Of a stretch of 64,000 nucleotides of DNA, positions 48,864 to 56,855 are shown piece by piece. The notes under the pieces are model-generated. The model saw nothing but the letters and a program-made list of their open reading frames with translations, was not told the DNA's origin and ran no database searches. The stretch covers positions 1-64,000 of the forward strand of contig NZ_ASXG01000130.1 of the NCBI RefSeq assembly GCF_000411975.1. The letters run 5' to 3'. This stretch comes from Amycolatopsis orientalis DSM 43388. GTDB taxonomy: Bacteria; Actinomycetota; Actinomycetes; Mycobacteriales; Pseudonocardiaceae. Position numbers and translations under genes: made by a program. How positions within the stretch are numbered: the stretch's first letter is position 1; each line of letters opens with the position of its first letter.

Positions 48864-49784
48864 AGCGCCGCCCAGGTTACTGGGCGAGAACCGGCGGACC
48901 ACCGGCGACCTGCGGCGGAGGCGGACCGTGGGCGAGGTGCGGGAGGGCTGGGCGGGCGGGTTGGTGCTGGGTTCGGTGGGGCGGGGGCCGAGGCGACCGG
49001 CCAGGCTGTAGGTCGGGCGATCGGGCTTGGGCTCACGAGCTGGCCACCGGGAACCCAGCCGCGCTGGGGCAGGGCCCAGGCAACGGTCAGGCTGAGCGCC
49101 GAGCCAAGCGGGCTGGCCCCGCCAGCCAACCATGCCGAGGAGACCCAGGAACCGACCACGCTGGCCACGGGACGAATCGGACTTGGGCTCACGGGCTGAC
49201 ACCGGGCGGCCGGACCCGGGCACCTCCAGAAACCGGCCAGGCTGCGCCGGGTCAAGGGGGCTGGTCCACCAGCCAGCCGCGCCGGAGAAACCGCAGAATC
49301 GGACTGCGCTCACCGGCTGGCCCGGGAATCGGCCAGACCGGGACGAGCCAGACAACCCAGCCGGGCTGAGCGCCAGGCAAGGCGGGCCGGCGTGGGAAGC
49401 CAGCCGTGCCGAGACAACTCAGAAACCGACCTGGCCGGGCACCGGCCGACCAAGCTCGGCACTAGAGCGAGCCAGACGACCCAGCCGAGCTGAGCGCCGG
49501 GCAAGGCGGCCCGGCGTCGGAACCAGCCATGCCGACACAGCTCGAAACCTGACCAGGCTGGACATCAACCGATCAAGCTGGCCACCAGGCGGATCCGGCA
49601 GGGATCAGGTGCTACCGGATCAGCTTGGACGGTAAGCCGATCTCGCAGATCGGACCGGGATAGCAACCCAACGGGCACCTCAACACCCCCACGGCACCCC
49701 CACCCCAACAACCTCGACCCGAAGAGGCCAACACCCGGCCGCCAAACCCCACCCCGAACCGTCCCGCTGAAGGAGGATGTCGGC
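48864..49784. other. Large gene-free gap upstream of purK
   Basis: These 921 bases hold no convincing gene on either strand; the long frames through them are low-complexity repeat translations. The middle is the degenerate tandem repeat at 49020-49592. The promoter of purK (minus) is expected at 48864-48930. A strong ribosome binding site AAGGAGG ends the gap before the gene at 49785. Confidence 0.6.
49020..49592. repeat. Degenerate tandem repeat, period about 124 bp
   Basis: Anchor sequence GCTGAGCGCC or a close variant recurs at 49091, 49241, 49365 and 49489; the last three are exactly 124 bases apart and the first is 150 bases away. Units 49345-49468 and 49469-49592 are the best matched (GAGCCAGAC.ACCCAGCC at the start of each). 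A second anchor, TTGGGCTCACG..CTG, starts the earlier units near 49025 and 49183. It is non-coding and apparently decaying. Confidence 0.6.
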
Positions 49785-50147
49785 ATGGACTCCGTCACCC
49801 TCCCGCGGCCGGTTCTGCACGCTCTTCGCCAAGCGAGCCTCCCCGGGGTGGCCACCGGGATGCTCACCGACGCATCCCGGCCGCTGGCCTTTCCCTCGGG
49901 ATTCGGCGACGTGCTCGCCTGGCTCTGGACCACCGACTCCAACTCGGCCGTGATTTACCTCGCCGAACTGATGAAGCAGCTCCGCGAACAGCACCCGCTC
50001 GCGAAAGCCGTCACCCCGCCCTATCGGTTCGACGAGGTGCTCACCGCGGCCCGCGAATGTCTTCCGGACGACTTCGCGCACGCCGAGTTGCTGATCCAGT
50101 ACACCCGCACCGCATTGGGCGACTTCTACGGCGGTTCAGCGGACTGA
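49785..50147 (+). CDS. Unknown 120-residue soluble protein
   Basis: This protein is not recognised. It starts with a strong ribosome binding site (GAAGGAGGATGTCGGC before the ATG) and encodes a mainly helical, moderately acidic protein: HALRQASLPGVATGML, GDVLAWLWTTDSNSAVIYLAELMKQLREQH, CLPDDFAHAELLIQYTRTALGDFYGG. It has no signal peptide, membrane segment or known domain. It stands alone between the repeat region and the GT87 gene on the opposite strand. Confidence 0.65.
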   Translation: MDSVTLPRPVLHALRQASLPGVATGMLTDASRPLAFPSGFGDVLAWLWTTDSNSAVIYLAELMKQLREQHPLAKAVTPPYRFDEVLTAARECLPDDFAHAELLIQYTRTALGDFYGGSAD

Positions 50148-50317
50148 CAAAGCGCACTATTCGGTTGATCTGCCCGGCACCGGCACCGGAATCAGAACGA
50201 TGGCCGTGCCCGTCCGCGAACCAGGGGCTCCGGACGGCCGCGTAACCACCGCGATCCACACAGTAACCGCCACCACCGACAAAACCCGCCAGCAAGCCGC
50301 TGACCAGCAAAAACAAC

Positions 50318-51649
50318 CTAAGACAGCTGCGCCCGCTTGCGCGCCCGCCGCTGCAAACCCCACCGCAGCGCCAACGCGAGGGCCAGGACGACCGGCGTCA
50401 GGATGTAGGCGTCGCCGAGCACGTTCTGCCACACCTTCCAGTGCAGCTCGACATTCCGGCCGTTCGGCAAGATCAGCAGGACGCAACTGACGAACACGAA
50501 CGCCACCAGGAACGTGCCCAGCCATCGTTTCCAGGCGGTCGCCGGGGTGGTTTTCGGCAACCGGGAAACCAGGAGCACGACCAGCGGCGCGACCCAAACC
50601 CAGTGGTGCGACCAGGAAATCGGCGAGATCAGCAGGATCCAGAACGCCGTGACGAGCAACGCGGCCAGCGCCTGCCCGCGCCGGTGGAAGCGGAACATCA
50701 GCCACAGCGCCGGAATCGCGAGCACCAGGCCGATCGCGGTGGCCGCGCCGGACGCCCACGGAGCCAGATCCGTGGCGCGGTTCATCAGGGCGTTCAGCGA
50801 CTGGTTGCCCGCCCAGTGCACCGGGCCGATCCGGCCGGTGTCGGGGAGCGTTTTCGTCCAGTATTTCCACGAATCGTGCGGGTTGATCAGGAACAGCAGC
50901 GCCTGCATGCCGACAAAAGTCGCCAAGCCGCGCAGCGCGTCTTTCCAGCGGCCGGTGACCAGCAGATGGCCGAGGAACACGATCGGGGTCAGCTTGATCG
51001 CCGCCGCGAGGCCCACCAGCACGCCTCCCCAGCGGCTGCCGCGCGCGCCGATGACGAGCATGTCCAGCAGGACCATCGCCATCAGGATCAGGTTGATCTG
51101 GCCGAGGAAGATCGTCCGCCACACCGGTTCGAAACCGAGGAAGACCAGGAAGAACACGATGGTCGACCGGGCCGGGGACGCCCACCAGCGGGGTCCGTCG
51201 GCGGCCGGGCGGGGCAGCGCGCCGATCGCGATCCGGATCGAGAGGGCGAGCGCGGCCAGCGAGGCAACGGTCAGGAAACCCCAGGCCACCTGCACCGGCA
51301 CCAGCTCGAGCGGAGCGAACAGGAGCGCCGCGGTCGGCGGGTAGGTGAACGGCAGCAGCGCCCAGCCCGGTTCGGTGGGCAGCGTGTTCGCGTCGTAGAG
51401 GTTGTCCCCGCGCAACAGCTGCAACGCGCCCGCCCGGTAGACCGCGCTGTCCACGCCGAGGTTCCAGTCGTGCGCCCAGCCCCAGAACCCGATCGCGATC
51501 GCCAGCAGCGGAAACACGGCGAAGACGAGCATCGACCGCGGACGCACGGACAGCCGGGCCAGGGATCGGCGCAGAGCGAGCCGGGGCTGCCCGGATCGAT
51601 TCACCGGAGCTTCGCCGTCGGCAGCGGAGGGTACGGTCCTGGTCACCAC
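50318..51649 (-). CDS. GT87 polyprenol-phosphate-mannose mannosyltransferase type membrane protein
   Basis: This 443-residue integral membrane protein has about ten predicted helices and belongs to the GT87/DUF2029 family of GT-C glycosyltransferases. In mycobacteria such enzymes add alpha-1,2-mannose from polyprenol-phosphate mannose on the outer face of the membrane. The extracellular loop after helix 1 has the family GVDSAVYRAGALQLLRGDNLYD with the catalytic-type aspartate. The central loop HWAGNQSLNALMNR and the SHHWVWVAPLV helix are also typical. The GTG start at 51649 is followed by another at 51646. The 170-base gap below it (50148-50317) holds no convincing gene. Confidence 0.88.
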   Translation of the reverse strand: MVTRTVPSAADGEAPVNRSGQPRLALRRSLARLSVRPRSMLVFAVFPLLAIAIGFWGWAHDWNLGVDSAVYRAGALQLLRGDNLYDANTLPTEPGWALLPFTYPPTAALLFAPLELVPVQVAWGFLTVASLAALALSIRIAIGALPRPAADGPRWWASPARSTIVFFLVFLGFEPVWRTIFLGQINLILMAMVLLDMLVIGARGSRWGGVLVGLAAAIKLTPIVFLGHLLVTGRWKDALRGLATFVGMQALLFLINPHDSWKYWTKTLPDTGRIGPVHWAGNQSLNALMNRATDLAPWASGAATAIGLVLAIPALWLMFRFHRRGQALAALLVTAFWILLISPISWSHHWVWVAPLVVLLVSRLPKTTPATAWKRWLGTFLVAFVFVSCVLLILPNGRNVELHWKVWQNVLGDAYILTPVVLALALALRWGLQRRARKRAQLS

Positions 51650-51698
51650 ACCAGGAAAGCATGACTGCGGGAATGCTGGTCAGGAAGGGTGACCGGGG

Positions 51699-52550
51699 TC
51701 AGCTGTGCGCCAATTCCGTCAGCAGCTCGCATGCCCGCTCATGCGTTCCGGGCAATCGCACCGCGGACACGAGCGGACGGGCGACGTCGCGCAGCTGCGG
51801 ATCCACGGACAGGCGTTCGTTGAGCGCCCTTCGCAGCGCGACCCCGCGCGTGGCCAGGCGTTCGTTGCGTTCGGCCAGCACCGCGACCGCGGACGGGCCG
51901 ATCGTCGCGTAGCACTCGCCGGTGTCGAAGACGGCGCGGACGGCGTCCGCGGCGAGGATCATCGCGGTCAGCCGAGGCCAGCCGGACACCGAGGTCAGGT
52001 CCAGCGACACGGTGAGCAGCACATTCGCCTCGTGGGCGCCGCCGCGGTAGATCTCGCCGAGGCGGGTCCGCAGGTACGCCGCGGACGGCAGGCCGGTGAG
52101 CGGGTCGGTGACCTCGGTGTGCACGAGCTGGTCGGTGGCGACGTCCGCCCAGGCCAGCGCGGTCACCCGGAGCAGTCGGGCCGGGGTGGCGTCGACGTCC
52201 GGGGCGACGAATCCGTCGACCGCGTCCGGGTCGGCGAGCACCGCGTGCAAAGCGGCCAGGTCGGACAGCGTTTCCGACAGCCCCGCTCCCGCCGCGGCCC
52301 GTGCCCGGCCCAGCCCGGCCAGCGCGTTCTCCGCGCCCGTCGAGCCGTGCCGGACGACCGCCGCGCACACCGCGTCGACTTCGGGCAGTGCCCAATCGCT
52401 CGGGAAACGCCAGCCGGCGGCAAGACTGGCTGTTCGCCAGCGAGCTCGCAAGGCCCGCAAATGGCGGTCCCGCTCGAACCGCGCACGCGTCTCGTCCCCC
52501 GACGAGTCGCCTGCGGAGCCGGACCGCGCCCCGGTCGCCGGTACGTCCAC
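51699..52550 (-). CDS. Degenerate GGDEF-domain protein
   Basis: This protein (283 residues from the GTG at 52550) has a helical N-terminal domain of about 150 residues. It is followed by what looks like a GGDEF fold: TDPLTGLPSAAYLRTRLGEIYR (the DxLTGLPNR motif), then VLLTVSLDLTSVSG. The position of the RxGGDEF active loop is occupied by ATIGPSAVAVLA, so cyclic-di-GMP synthesis is not expected; it may bind nucleotide or act as a partner. The frame is open to a TTG at 52655 without ribosome binding site. The GTG at 52550 has AAGGAG 11 bases upstream. It is divergent from the sigma-factor fusion gene. Confidence 0.7.
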   Translation of the reverse strand: MDVPATGARSGSAGDSSGDETRARFERDRHLRALRARWRTASLAAGWRFPSDWALPEVDAVCAAVVRHGSTGAENALAGLGRARAAAGAGLSETLSDLAALHAVLADPDAVDGFVAPDVDATPARLLRVTALAWADVATDQLVHTEVTDPLTGLPSAAYLRTRLGEIYRGGAHEANVLLTVSLDLTSVSGWPRLTAMILAADAVRAVFDTGECYATIGPSAVAVLAERNERLATRGVALRRALNERLSVDPQLRDVARPLVSAVRLPGTHERACELLTELAHS

Positions 52551-52806
52551 CGAACCCCCAGCTCCTTCCGGTACCTGTCGATCTTGTCCCCAATCACGAA
52601 GGGGACGCGGCGGCGGAGTTCTCGTGACGCGTTTTCCCAGATCTTTTTCGCGCAACCACCGGACGAGGAGGTGAACTTGCTGCGCCTACTGAGGCATCTG
52701 CCGGACCACGGCGTGACGAGTGTCGCCGCATCCGTCACACTTGGTGTGCGTTGTAGGGAGTAAGGCGCGTGGAGTCCGCCGCGCGCGCAGCATCCAAAGG
52801 AGCCCC

Positions 52807-55080
52807 GTGTCCACCGTTCCCGCCGATCTCTCCGGTAAGAGTGACGCCGAGCTGATCGCAGAGGTGCGCGCGGGAAAGATCGCGTCCTACGGTCCGCTCT
52901 ACGAGCGGCACAGCGGCGCCGCGCACAACCTCGCCCGCCAGCTCGCGCGGTCCAGCTCCGAGGCCGACGACCTCGTGTCGGAGGCGTTCTCGAAGGTTCT
53001 GGACACGCTGCGTGGCGGGAAGGGGCCGGACAGCGCCTTCCGTGCGTACTTGCTTACCGCGCTGCGTCACACCGCGTATGACAAGACGCGCCGTGACCGC
53101 CGGATCGACCTCAACGAGGACATGAGCGACGTCGGCGGCGCCGCGGGCGAAGCGCTCACCGTGCCGTTCTCCGACACCGCCGTCGCCGGCCTCGAGCGCA
53201 CGATGGCCGCGAAGGCGTTCGCGCGGCTGCCGGAACGCTGGCAGGCAGTGCTGTGGCACACCGAAATCGAGCAGCAGAGCCCGGCTGAAGTCGCGCCGCT
53301 GCTCGGCTTGACCGCCAACGGCGTGTCCGCGCTCGCGTACCGCGCCCGGGAAGGGCTCCGCCAGGCGTATCTGCAGGTCCACCTCCAGGAAACCGGCGCG
53401 GACCGCTGCCGGGCGACGGCCGACCGGCTCGGCGCCTGGACCCGCGACGGACTGTCCAAACGCGAGCGCTCGCAGGTGGAGAACCACCTCGACGAGTGCG
53501 AGAAGTGCCGGATCCTGGCGGCCGAACTGGCCGACGTCAACGGCAGCCTGCGCGCGATCATCGCCCCGATCGTTCTCGGCGGCGCTGCTCTCGGCTACCT
53601 GGCCACGATCGGCGCGGCCAAGGCGAGCGCGGCGACTGCCGGTGCCGCCGTCGGAGCGGGAGCCGCCGCGGCAGGCGGGGCGAAGGCGGGTGCGGCGGCA
53701 GCCGCGTCCACCCCGCGGCAGTTCGCCGGGGTCGCCATGTCCGGGGCCGCGATGGTGGCCGCGGTGGCCGTCGCGCTGGCCGCGGGCGGCGGAACGCAGA
53801 CCATTCCGACCGCGCAGCAGGCCCCCGCACCGCCGCCGGCCGCCGCGCCCGCCCCCGCGCCGAAGCCTGCTCCCCCGGCTCCTCCGGCCGCGCCGCCCGC
53901 TCCCCCGGCTCCGCCGCCTGCCCAGCCCGCGCCTCCGGCGGTGCCGCCGCCCGCGGCTCCTCCGGCTGCCCCGCCGGCGCAGCCGCCCGCCCAGAACCCG
54001 CCTGCCGGGGCGCCGCAGTTGTCCGCGTCCCTGCCGCCCAACGGGGTCGAACTCCAGCCGGGCGGCGGCCCGGTCGCGCTGCCGATCACCGTGCGCAACA
54101 ACGGCACCTCCGTCTCCGATCCGGTCCAGGCGACGTTGAACCTGCCGGAGGGAGTCCGGGCCGTTCAGGCGAACGGCGGCGGCGCGGTCGGCGCGTACTC
54201 CAGCGAAGCGGCCGCGCAGTCCGGGCCGATGCAGGTCGCCTGCCCGGGCGGCACGGGCACGGTCACCTGCAAGACCGGCAGCGGGTTGCAGCCTGGTCAG
54301 ACGGCCGTGCTGACGTTCCGGCTGCAGGCCGACGAGAACGCGAAGGGCGGCGAGGTGACCGGTTCGGTCACTGCGGGTGCTTCGCTCAAGGTCGACGTCA
54401 ATGTCCGGGTGAAGGTCAATCCTCCGAAGGACGCTCTGTCGCTGTCGGCGAGGGCACACGGAGTGCCGTGGAAGATCAAGCCGATCATCGAAGCCGATGT
54501 GCAGAACACCGGGCAGAGCACGCAACCGGTCACGATCACGTTCGACCACAAGACCGACCAGCCGTTCAGCCTCAAGCAGTTCAAGTGCACGCTCAGCGAT
54601 ACGAGCACGAGCTGCACCAGCGCCAAACCGCTGGCTCCGGGCGAGACCACGAGGCTGTGGGCGGCGGTGGACCGCAAGCCGTTCGACGGCCCGCTCACCG
54701 TCACTGTCGGCGCCTCGCTCGGCAGTGCCACGGCGACGCCGGTGCCGGTGCCGCTCGGCTGCTGGTGGGACATGTGCCACGACCCGACGATCGGACCGCT
54801 GTCGTCCACGTCAGTACCGCTGCCGTCGACCTCGCCGAGCTCGCCGACCTCGAAGAGCCACGAGCCGAGCTCGCCGAAGCCCTCGAAGCCGAGCGTCCCG
54901 CTGCCGTCCACGCCGTCCTCCGACGACGACACACCGGACCCGACCTCGAGCAGCCCGGCCACCACCACGAGCGCCCCGCCGGACCCCAGCTCGAACGGAA
55001 AGCCCGGCAACCACGGCAACCACGGCACCCGTCCGCCGTCGGCAGAACCCCGGGGGTTCTTCGGCTGGTTCACGGAGTAG
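52807..55080 (+). CDS. Membrane-tethered ECF sigma factor fused to zinc anti-sigma motif and extracellular domain
   Basis: In this 757-residue protein, residues 10-110 are sigma region 2 (LYERHSGAAHNLARQLA, DDLVSEAFSKVLDTLR, FRAYLLTALRHTAYDKTRR). Residues about 140-195 are region 4 (LPERWQAVLWHTEIEQQSPAEVAPLLGLTANGVSALAYRAREGLRQ). Then comes a zinc anti-sigma motif H-x3-C-x2-C (H227, C231, C234), a hydrophobic segment (about 249-270) and a second Ala-rich one (about 305-328). A long Pro/Ala linker (about 335-400), Ig-like repeats (about 405-640) and a Ser/Pro-rich tail ending GFFGWFTE complete it. AAAGGAG precedes the GTG. It could be held inactive at the membrane until proteolysis or a surface signal releases the sigma part. 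Confidence 0.85.
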   Translation: MSTVPADLSGKSDAELIAEVRAGKIASYGPLYERHSGAAHNLARQLARSSSEADDLVSEAFSKVLDTLRGGKGPDSAFRAYLLTALRHTAYDKTRRDRRIDLNEDMSDVGGAAGEALTVPFSDTAVAGLERTMAAKAFARLPERWQAVLWHTEIEQQSPAEVAPLLGLTANGVSALAYRAREGLRQAYLQVHLQETGADRCRATADRLGAWTRDGLSKRERSQVENHLDECEKCRILAAELADVNGSLRAIIAPIVLGGAALGYLATIGAAKASAATAGAAVGAGAAAAGGAKAGAAAAASTPRQFAGVAMSGAAMVAAVAVALAAGGGTQTIPTAQQAPAPPPAAAPAPAPKPAPPAPPAAPPAPPAPPPAQPAPPAVPPPAAPPAAPPAQPPAQNPPAGAPQLSASLPPNGVELQPGGGPVALPITVRNNGTSVSDPVQATLNLPEGVRAVQANGGGAVGAYSSEAAAQSGPMQVACPGGTGTVTCKTGSGLQPGQTAVLTFRLQADENAKGGEVTGSVTAGASLKVDVNVRVKVNPPKDALSLSARAHGVPWKIKPIIEADVQNTGQSTQPVTITFDHKTDQPFSLKQFKCTLSDTSTSCTSAKPLAPGETTRLWAAVDRKPFDGPLTVTVGASLGSATATPVPVPLGCWWDMCHDPTIGPLSSTSVPLPSTSPSSPTSKSHEPSSPKPSKPSVPLPSTPSSDDDTPDPTSSSPATTTSAPPDPSSNGKPGNHGNHGTRPPSAEPRGFFGWFTE

Positions 55081-55083
55081 CGT
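55078..55083 (+). promoter_or_regulatory. -10 box for leaderless first GtrA gene
   Basis: TAGCGT overlaps the sigma-fusion stop codon and ends 7 bases before the GTG at 55091. Confidence 0.5.
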
Positions 55084-55090
55084 CCGCACG

Positions 55091-55591
55091 GTGCGCGAAC
55101 TCCTGGCGAAGCACCGTGAACTGGTCCGATTCGCCCTGGTCGGCGGCACGAGCTTCGTCATCACGCTGACGATCACATACGTCCTGAAGTTCACCGTGCT
55201 GCGGACCCATCCGGTTACCGCGTTGATCGTCGGTGTGCTGATCGCCACGATCTTCTCCTACGTGGCGAATCGCGAATGGGCGTTCCGCACGCGCGGCGGC
55301 CGGGAGCGCGCTCACGAAGCGGCGCTGTTCTTCCTGATCAGCGGCGTCGCGCTCGGGCTCAACGCGTTGCCGCAGTGGGTTTCGCGGTACGTGCTGCAAC
55401 TGCAGGTGCCGCACGTGAGCCTGGTCGGGCAAGAGGTCGCCGACTTCGTGAGCGGGATGATTCTGGGCACGCTGCTGGGGACGCTGTTCCGCTGGTGGGC
55501 GTTCAAGAAGTGGGTGTTCCCTACCGAGGGTGCCCGGGAGGAATCAGCGCGGCACGACAATCCGGATATTCCGGACCGTAAGGCCGCCTGA
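55091..55591 (+). CDS. GtrA family membrane protein, first of pair
   Basis: This 166-residue protein with four predicted membrane helices belongs to GtrA, small proteins that help move lipid-linked sugars or act in polysaccharide assembly (Rv3277-like). The helices run from FALVGGTSFVITLTITYVLKF through ALIVGVLIATIFSYVANREW to the C-terminal MILGTLLGTLFRWWAFKKWVFP. Conserved NREWAFRTRGGRERAHEA is a family signature between helices 2 and 3. It starts leaderless just after the sigma-fusion gene and is followed by a close paralogue. Confidence 0.9.
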   Translation: MRELLAKHRELVRFALVGGTSFVITLTITYVLKFTVLRTHPVTALIVGVLIATIFSYVANREWAFRTRGGRERAHEAALFFLISGVALGLNALPQWVSRYVLQLQVPHVSLVGQEVADFVSGMILGTLLGTLFRWWAFKKWVFPTEGAREESARHDNPDIPDRKAA

Positions 55592-55615
55592 CACCTGGCG
55601 TGACCTCGACTTCTC

Positions 55616-55621
55616 TAGACT
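55616..55621 (+). promoter_or_regulatory. -10 box for leaderless second GtrA gene
   Basis: TAGACT ends 7 bases before the GTG at 55629; the in-frame codon at 55530 lies in the previous gene. Confidence 0.5.
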
Positions 55622-55628
55622 GCGATAC

Positions 55629-56153
55629 GTGACCGTCGTCGAAACCGTGCTCGCCCGCACGCCCGAGCCGTTGCGCTCCGTGCTCGTGAAGCACCGGGAG
55701 CTGCTGAAGTTCGCGATCGTGGGCGGCACGACCTTCCTGGTCGACAACGGCGTCTGGTACCTGCTGAAGCTCAGCGTGCTGGAGTCGAAACCGACCACGG
55801 CGAAGGCGATCGCGATCATCGTCGCGACGATCGTGTCGTACGTGCTCAACCGCGAATGGTCGTTCCGCACCCGCGGCGGCCGCGAACGCGCCCACGAGGC
55901 CACGCTGTTCTTCCTGATCAGCGGTGTCGCGGTGGTGGTGAACCTCATTCCGCTGCTGATCTCGCGCTACTGGCTGCACCTGGAGGTGCCGCACGTGTCG
56001 CGGTTCGTGCAGGAGGTCGCGGACTTCGCGAGCGGATCGATCATCGGCATGCTGCTGGCGATGGTGTTCCGGTTCTGGGGCTTCAAGAAGTGGGTGTTCC
56101 CGGACGAACTGGGCGAACGGCGGAAGGACGGGGTCACCCGGCTTCCCCGGTGA
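55629..56153 (+). CDS. GtrA family membrane protein, second of pair
   Basis: This 174-residue paralogue of the previous gene has four predicted helices and the same inter-helix signature NREWSFRTRGGRERAHEA, followed by LFFLISGVA and ending RFWGFKKWVFPDE. The nearly identical middle and diverged ends point to tandem duplication. A leaderless TAGACT box precedes the GTG. Its stop overlaps the GTG of the damaged HAD gene (GTGA). The pair may serve two different polyprenol-sugar donors. Confidence 0.9.
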   Translation: MTVVETVLARTPEPLRSVLVKHRELLKFAIVGGTTFLVDNGVWYLLKLSVLESKPTTAKAIAIIVATIVSYVLNREWSFRTRGGRERAHEATLFFLISGVAVVVNLIPLLISRYWLHLEVPHVSRFVQEVADFASGSIIGMLLAMVFRFWGFKKWVFPDELGERRKDGVTRLPR

Positions 56154-56855
56154 CCCGGCTCGCGCTGTTCGACCTGGACGACACGCTGACGGATCTCAGC
56201 GGCGCGTTTTCCCGGTGGGCGGCGGAATTCGCCGCGCGGCACGAGCTTCCCGACGCCGCGATCACGTGGCTGATCGCCGCGCGGCGCGGCGGGCCGATGG
56301 ACCGGTTCTTCGCCGAGGTCCGGCAGAAATTCGACCTCGCCGAGCCGGTCCAACAGCTGTGGGCGAGCTATCGCGCGAGAATCCCCCAGCTGGTGCAGCT
56401 CTATCCGGACGCACTCGAAGACCTCGCTCTCTTGCGCGCCGCCGGGTGGCGAATCGGCATTGTCACCAATGGGATGCAGGACAACCAGCTGGCAAAGCTC
56501 CGCCGCACCGGCCTGCTCAACGCAGTCGACGGTTACTGCATTTCCGCCGCTGTCGGTCTGCGCAAACCCGATCCGCGCATCTTCCACCTCGCCGCAACGA
56601 AACTGCGGTGCCGTGCTGACCACCGGCGATTGGGTCATCGGCGACAGCCCTGACCTCGACATCGCGGGCGGGCATCACCTCGGGTTGCGCACGCTCTGGA
56701 TCAGCCACCACCGCGCGTGGCCATCAGGTCGGCCACCGCACCGCGTCGCAACCGGCCTGCGGGAAGCCGTCCGGATCCTCAGCGAGGAACCGGCTCCGAG
56801 GGCCACTGCAATTCCCCCACCTCGTCCGGACGCGGCACCTTCAGGAACAGACTGA
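56150..56855 (+). pseudogene. Frameshifted HAD-family hydrolase
   Basis: The first frame (GTG 56150) encodes a normal HAD phosphatase start with motif I DLDDTLTD, motif II IVTNG and motif III region VGLRKPDPRIFHLA. Around 56600-56625 the coding signal moves one base to another frame, where motif IV GDWVIGDSPDLDIAGGHH continues to a stop at 56855. In the original frame translation ends at 56653 without motif IV. One extra base (or two missing) explains it. The 3' end overlaps the convergent kinase gene by 77 bases. It is a pseudogene or a sequencing error. Confidence 0.7.

Noticed and set aside
47679..49355. N-terminal extension of purK into the repeat region
   Set aside because: The extra 160 residues are low-complexity repeat translation, and the PurK family start is at 48863.
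49020..49592. CRISPR-like array
   Set aside because: Units are about 124 bp, diverged throughout, without short identical repeats and unique spacers, and no cas gene is present.
50157..50282. 41-residue minus-strand frame with a hydrophobic stretch after the GT87 gene
   Set aside because: It starts with TTG, has no ribosome binding site or box, and conservation cannot be judged; probably chance.
51120..51140. tRNA-like GGTTCGAA sequence
   Set aside because: It lies inside the GT87 gene and no cloverleaf can be drawn around it; no tRNA was found anywhere in the window.
52677..52763. 28-residue TTG frame (LLRLLRHLPDHGVTSVAASV) with GAGGAGG upstream of the sigma fusion
   Set aside because: It overlaps the likely promoter region of the sigma gene, and its only support is the ribosome binding site-like purine run.
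55612..55640. TCTAGAC before the second GtrA gene as a DasR site
   Set aside because: Only half of the dre palindrome is present, and the sequence is fully explained by the -10 box.
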